A DNA stretch of 64,000 nucleotides from an uncultured Pseudomonadales bacterium (GTDB taxonomy: Bacteria > Pseudomonadota > Gammaproteobacteria > Pseudomonadales > Azotimanducaceae). The translations under genes and the position numbers were made by a program. This document shows, one piece after another, positions 61,202 through 64,000 of this stretch (position 1 is the first letter of the stretch; each line of letters begins with the position of its first letter). The stretch covers positions 2,969,617-3,033,616 of the forward strand of contig OX638346.1 of the NCBI GenBank assembly GCA_951813515.1. Direction: 5' to 3'. The notes below the pieces were generated by a model. That model worked only from the letters and a program-made list of their open reading frames with translations, was not told where the DNA came from and did not search any database.

Positions 61202-61678
61202 ATGTCACTGACGCCGATGCATTTGGGCCACGTGGTCATGCGGGTCCGCGAGTTGGAACGCTCGGTGGACTTCTACACGCGAATCATGGGCCTCACCATC
61301 ATGGTGAAGTCGGAACGCTCCTGCTTCATGTCCGCCAACACCGACAAGTCCCATGAACTGGCCATCTTCGAGTTGGGCCCCGAGGCCCCCGGACCGGATC
61401 AGTCGCGGGTCGGTCAGGCCCACATGGCCTGGCAGATGAAGTCGTTCGAAGACCTGCAGGAACTCTACAACCGGCTCAGGGAAAACGAGATCACGATCAA
61501 GCACATCGCCGACCACGGACTCTCCCTGGGCGTCTACCTGCTCGATCCCGACGACAACGAGATCGAGATCTACTACGAGTTGCCGAGATCCGAGTGGCAA
61601 TGGTCGGAGAGATCGGGTCCGTTCGGCGGTTCGTTCCCGCTGAAGCTGGAAGAGCCCCTGGAGGCGGTGGCTGACTGA
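61202..61678 (+). CDS. VOC-superfamily (glyoxalase/extradiol dioxygenase-like) protein
   Basis: The 158-residue protein is one vicinal-oxygen-chelate unit. It begins with HLGHVVMRVRELERSVDFYT, with a probable metal His. Further ligands are likely His in GQAHMAWQM and Glu in DNEIEIYYE, where LLDPDDNEIEIYYE is typical of catechol 2,3-dioxygenase-like proteins. The gene starts 28 bp after the radical SAM stop, so the two are probably co-transcribed. Substrate is unknown. Confidence 0.85.
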   Translation: MSLTPMHLGHVVMRVRELERSVDFYTRIMGLTIMVKSERSCFMSANTDKSHELAIFELGPEAPGPDQSRVGQAHMAWQMKSFEDLQELYNRLRENEITIKHIADHGLSLGVYLLDPDDNEIEIYYELPRSEWQWSERSGPFGGSFPLKLEEPLEAVAD

Positions 61679-61697
61679 ATCGACCTTCGCGGACGGC

Positions 61698-61988
61698 ATG
61701 TCGGCGACGGGCTCGGTCGATCTTCCTGTTGGACACAAGACCGTGCGCGTGTCTGTGACGGCGGACGGTGGGCTCGAACTGTGGCTCAACGGTTGTCTGC
61801 GCAAGCGGCGGGAACCGTCCGGTCACGATCCCTTGTACGTGTGGACCAACGTCGAGTTGTACTGGGAGGAGCACCGGTATGTCGAAGCCCGGTACTACCG
61901 CTGCGACACCGGGCGCCTTGAAGTCACCGTGAACGGCGATACGGTCTACGAGGAGTGCTCTTTCGGGGAGAGGGGCGTCGGGGCGTGA
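61698..61988 (+). CDS. Small hypothetical beta-rich protein
   Basis: The 96-residue protein starts with ATG 19 bp after the VOC gene. Sequence such as VRVSVTADGGLELWLNGCLR and TNVELYWEEHRYVEARYYR suggests a beta-sandwich rich in aromatic and charged residues. There is no signal peptide or known motif. Good codon use and tight spacing support that it is real and part of the same operon. Confidence 0.65.
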   Translation: MSATGSVDLPVGHKTVRVSVTADGGLELWLNGCLRKRREPSGHDPLYVWTNVELYWEEHRYVEARYYRCDTGRLEVTVNGDTVYEECSFGERGVGA

Positions 61989-62023
61989 TTGTTGCGGCCA
62001 GCTCCTGAGGCGGTCGCCTGCGG

Positions 62024-64000
62024 TCAGGCTCGTGAGGGTTGCAGCCCCGTGACCGGCACTCTTTTCATGTCCGCGACGATGTTGTACACGCACGGCACCA
62101 GCACCAGCGTGATGACGGTCGCGAACAGGATGCCGAACGCGAGCGAAACCGCCATCGGAATGACCATCTGCGCCTGCATGGACGTCTCCGCGATCATCGG
62201 TGCCAGGCCGAAGAATGTCGTAAGCGAAGTGAGCAATATGGGGCGCAGGCGCGCCGCGCCGGACTGAATCGCCGCCTCCATGGGCGACAGGCCGCTCGCT
62301 GCCGCGCGGTTGACGAAGTCGACCATGATGAGGCTGTCGTTGACGACGACGCCGGACAACGCGATGAAACCGATGATCGAAACCGAGTTGAGGGCGAGGC
62401 CGAGAATCATGTGGCCAACAACGGCGCCGACGATGCCGAACGGGATGGCGCTCATGATGATCAGCGGCTGGATATAGGAGCGAAGCGGAATGGCCAGCAG
62501 CGCGTAGATCCCGAACAGCGCCGCCAGGAAGGCGTAGCCGAGTTGGCTCAGTCCCATGCGTTCGGCCATCGAACTGCCGGTGAGTTCCATGGTCACCCCC
62601 TGGTACCGAAGCAGCAGGTCCGGAATGAAGTTCCGCCTGATCTCGGCAATGATCCGGGTGGGTTCCGCGACGTTTGTATCGGCGTTTGCCCTGACGGTGA
62701 CAGAGTTTCGCCCGTCCAGCCGCTGCAATGAATTGTAGCCGCGCACCGTGTCGTATTCGGCGACGGCGTCGAAGGGGAGTTCGCGGCCGTCCGGCATGCG
62801 GAACCACATGTTCTCAAGGTTGCCGACAGAACGGCGTTCCGAGCGCGGGTAGCGCACCATTACCCTGATTTCGTGACTGTCCCGCTGGATACGTTGCACT
62901 TCCGCCCCGTAGAAGGCCTCTCGCACCTGGCGGGCGAGGCTCGCGAGGGTGACGCCCATGGCTTCGGCTTCCGGCTTGACCCTGAGCTTGATTTCTTCGG
63001 GCCCGGCCGCGGAGGAACTGCGGACTTCGAAGACGCCTTCGTAGTTGCGCAGGTGATCGGCGAGTTCTTCGGCGGCCGCCTCGACGCGTTCGTAGTTGTT
63101 GCCCAACAGCGCCAGTTCAATATTGGCCTGGCCGCCCATCCGCATGGAGGAAGAGAACCTCAGTTCCTTGGTTCCAGCGATTTCGCCGACCTTTTCACGC
63201 CATCTGTGTTCGACGTCCTTCAGCGTCACGGGCCGTTGGTCGCTCTTGGCCAGCTCCACCTGAATGGATGCTCTTGTCCCTTCGGTGACATAGGCGAACA
63301 TGTTCTCGGCCACGTCCATGTCGGTTCCGGTTTCGGCCTTGATCTCCTCGTTGATTTCGCGCAGGGCCGCATCCATGCGATTCACGATGTCCAGGATCAG
63401 GGCATCGGGGGCGCCCTCGTGCAGTTCGACCTCGGCCCTGACGAAGTCGCTGTCGATCTCGGGAAAGAACACGTAGCGCAGCGTGCCGCTGGCGACCACG
63501 CCGGCCACCAGGATCAGCAGGCTGACGAAGAATGCGAGAGTCGCGTAGCGGTACGTGATCGCTCTGCGAAGGAACGGCTTGTAGATGCGCTCCGAAAAAC
63601 GTTTCAGGTTGCGGTCGACCCAGTCGGCGACTCCGGCCTTGGGTCCGTGAGAGGACCGCATAGCCGCGAGATGCGATGGCAGGATGAGTTTCGACTCGAT
63701 CAGCGAGAACAGGAGGCAGAAGACCACCACCCAGGCGAGAGACTCGAACAGGGGTTCCATGCGTGAGCGGACTAGCAGCATGGGCGCGAAGGCGACCATG
63801 GTCGTCAATACGCCGAAGGTTGCGGGTATCGCGACGCGGCGCGCGCCGGCGACGATGGCGTCGAGGTGATAGCCGCGCTCCTCGGTGTAGGTGTAGGCGC
63901 TCTCGGCGATGATGATGGCATCGTCGACGACGATTCCCAGGACGAGAATGAACGCGAACAGGCTCATGATGTTGATGGACACGTCCACGTAGGGAACCGG
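62024..64000 (-). CDS. RND-family efflux permease (AcrB-type), 5' end outside the window
   Basis: The frame is open to the end of the window, giving about 658 C-terminal residues. Membrane helices with IVVDDAIIIAESAY, the Asp pair of the proton relay, begin the visible part. FFPEIDSDFVRAEVELHEGAPD marks the start of the second porter domain, and the last third repeats the membrane fold (SIIGFIALSGVVVNDSLIMV). It is the inner-membrane pump of a tripartite exporter. The substrate, drugs or other organics, cannot be told. The membrane-fusion partner is presumably upstream beyond 64000. Confidence 0.92.
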   Translation of the reverse strand, partial: PVPYVDVSINIMSLFAFILVLGIVVDDAIIIAESAYTYTEERGYHLDAIVAGARRVAIPATFGVLTTMVAFAPMLLVRSRMEPLFESLAWVVVFCLLFSLIESKLILPSHLAAMRSSHGPKAGVADWVDRNLKRFSERIYKPFLRRAITYRYATLAFFVSLLILVAGVVASGTLRYVFFPEIDSDFVRAEVELHEGAPDALILDIVNRMDAALREINEEIKAETGTDMDVAENMFAYVTEGTRASIQVELAKSDQRPVTLKDVEHRWREKVGEIAGTKELRFSSSMRMGGQANIELALLGNNYERVEAAAEELADHLRNYEGVFEVRSSSAAGPEEIKLRVKPEAEAMGVTLASLARQVREAFYGAEVQRIQRDSHEIRVMVRYPRSERRSVGNLENMWFRMPDGRELPFDAVAEYDTVRGYNSLQRLDGRNSVTVRANADTNVAEPTRIIAEIRRNFIPDLLLRYQGVTMELTGSSMAERMGLSQLGYAFLAALFGIYALLAIPLRSYIQPLIIMSAIPFGIVGAVVGHMILGLALNSVSIIGFIALSGVVVNDSLIMVDFVNRAAASGLSPMEAAIQSGAARLRPILLTSLTTFFGLAPMIAETSMQAQMVIPMAVSLAFGILFATVITLVLVPCVYNIVADMKRVPVTGLQPSRA

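Overview
The window looks like a piece of a high-GC marine gammaproteobacterial genome, possibly host-associated. Supporting signs are three large TonB-dependent receptors, phytanoyl-CoA-type dioxygenases, sulfotransferases, a sulfatase relic, a Baeyer-Villiger monooxygenase, an RND pump, an unusually complete methylated-amine pathway, and many small accessory or decaying genes (toxin-antitoxin, Fic, solitary P-loop ATPases, GIY-YIG nuclease). The taxonomic placement is an inference from gene content only. By eye, about 1-1.8 kb and 6.1-8.8 kb are less GC-rich than the rest.

Layout. (1) 1-14.9 kb: a 5'-truncated sulfatase, a small lipoprotein, and a segmental duplication. The duplicated unit is terminator, TonB receptor, orphan gene fragment, luciferase-like oxidoreductase and ThDP enzyme. 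It occurs once nearly intact (8.7-14.9 kb) and once with the ThDP gene reduced to about 93 bp (1.8-6.1 kb). A dioxygenase and a YejA-like binding protein lie between the copies. (2) 14.9-20.2 kb: an accessory patch with a frameshifted antitoxin-like gene, a nucleotidyltransferase tail, a DUF4143 ATPase behind a strong palindrome, a Baeyer-Villiger monooxygenase, a Fic protein, and a RelE/HigB-type toxin-antitoxin pair whose toxin is frameshifted.

(3) 20.5-51.2 kb: the core of the window, a catabolic island for N-methylated amines, probably glycine betaine. soxBDAG encodes heterotetrameric sarcosine oxidase. A second operon carries a corrinoid protein, a DUF1638 protein, a 'virulence factor' domain protein, a methyl-THF:corrinoid methyltransferase and an ASKHA/ferredoxin corrinoid activator. 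Two dimethylglycine-dehydrogenase-like flavoproteins diverge from it. A third operon carries a GcvT-like methyltransferase, a fused MTHFR/formate-THF ligase, a 2-oxoglutarate oxygenase, a third dimethylglycine-dehydrogenase-like protein and an MttB-family methyltransferase. A GbdR-like AraC regulator lies upstream of it. The inferred route is betaine to dimethylglycine by MttB and corrinoid protein, then to sarcosine and glycine by the flavoproteins, with one-carbon units leaving through methyl-, methylene- and formyl-THF.

Two accessory insertions (26.5-27.9 and 37.9-39.8 kb) interrupt this island. Each lies just downstream of a catabolic gene, carries a P-loop ATPase gene or an ATPase remnant in the same orientation, and has a degenerate second copy of the catabolic gene's 3' end on its far side. 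This shared arrangement is the most unusual structural feature of the window.

(4) 51.4-64 kb: a third TonB receptor, a TPR-sulfotransferase, an overlapping operon (pdxA, PhyH dioxygenase, sulfotransferase, Asp/Asn-type hydroxylase), a COG1533-like radical SAM protein, a VOC protein, a small unknown protein and the 3' part of an RND efflux permease that runs off the window. No rRNA, tRNA or CRISPR was recognised.
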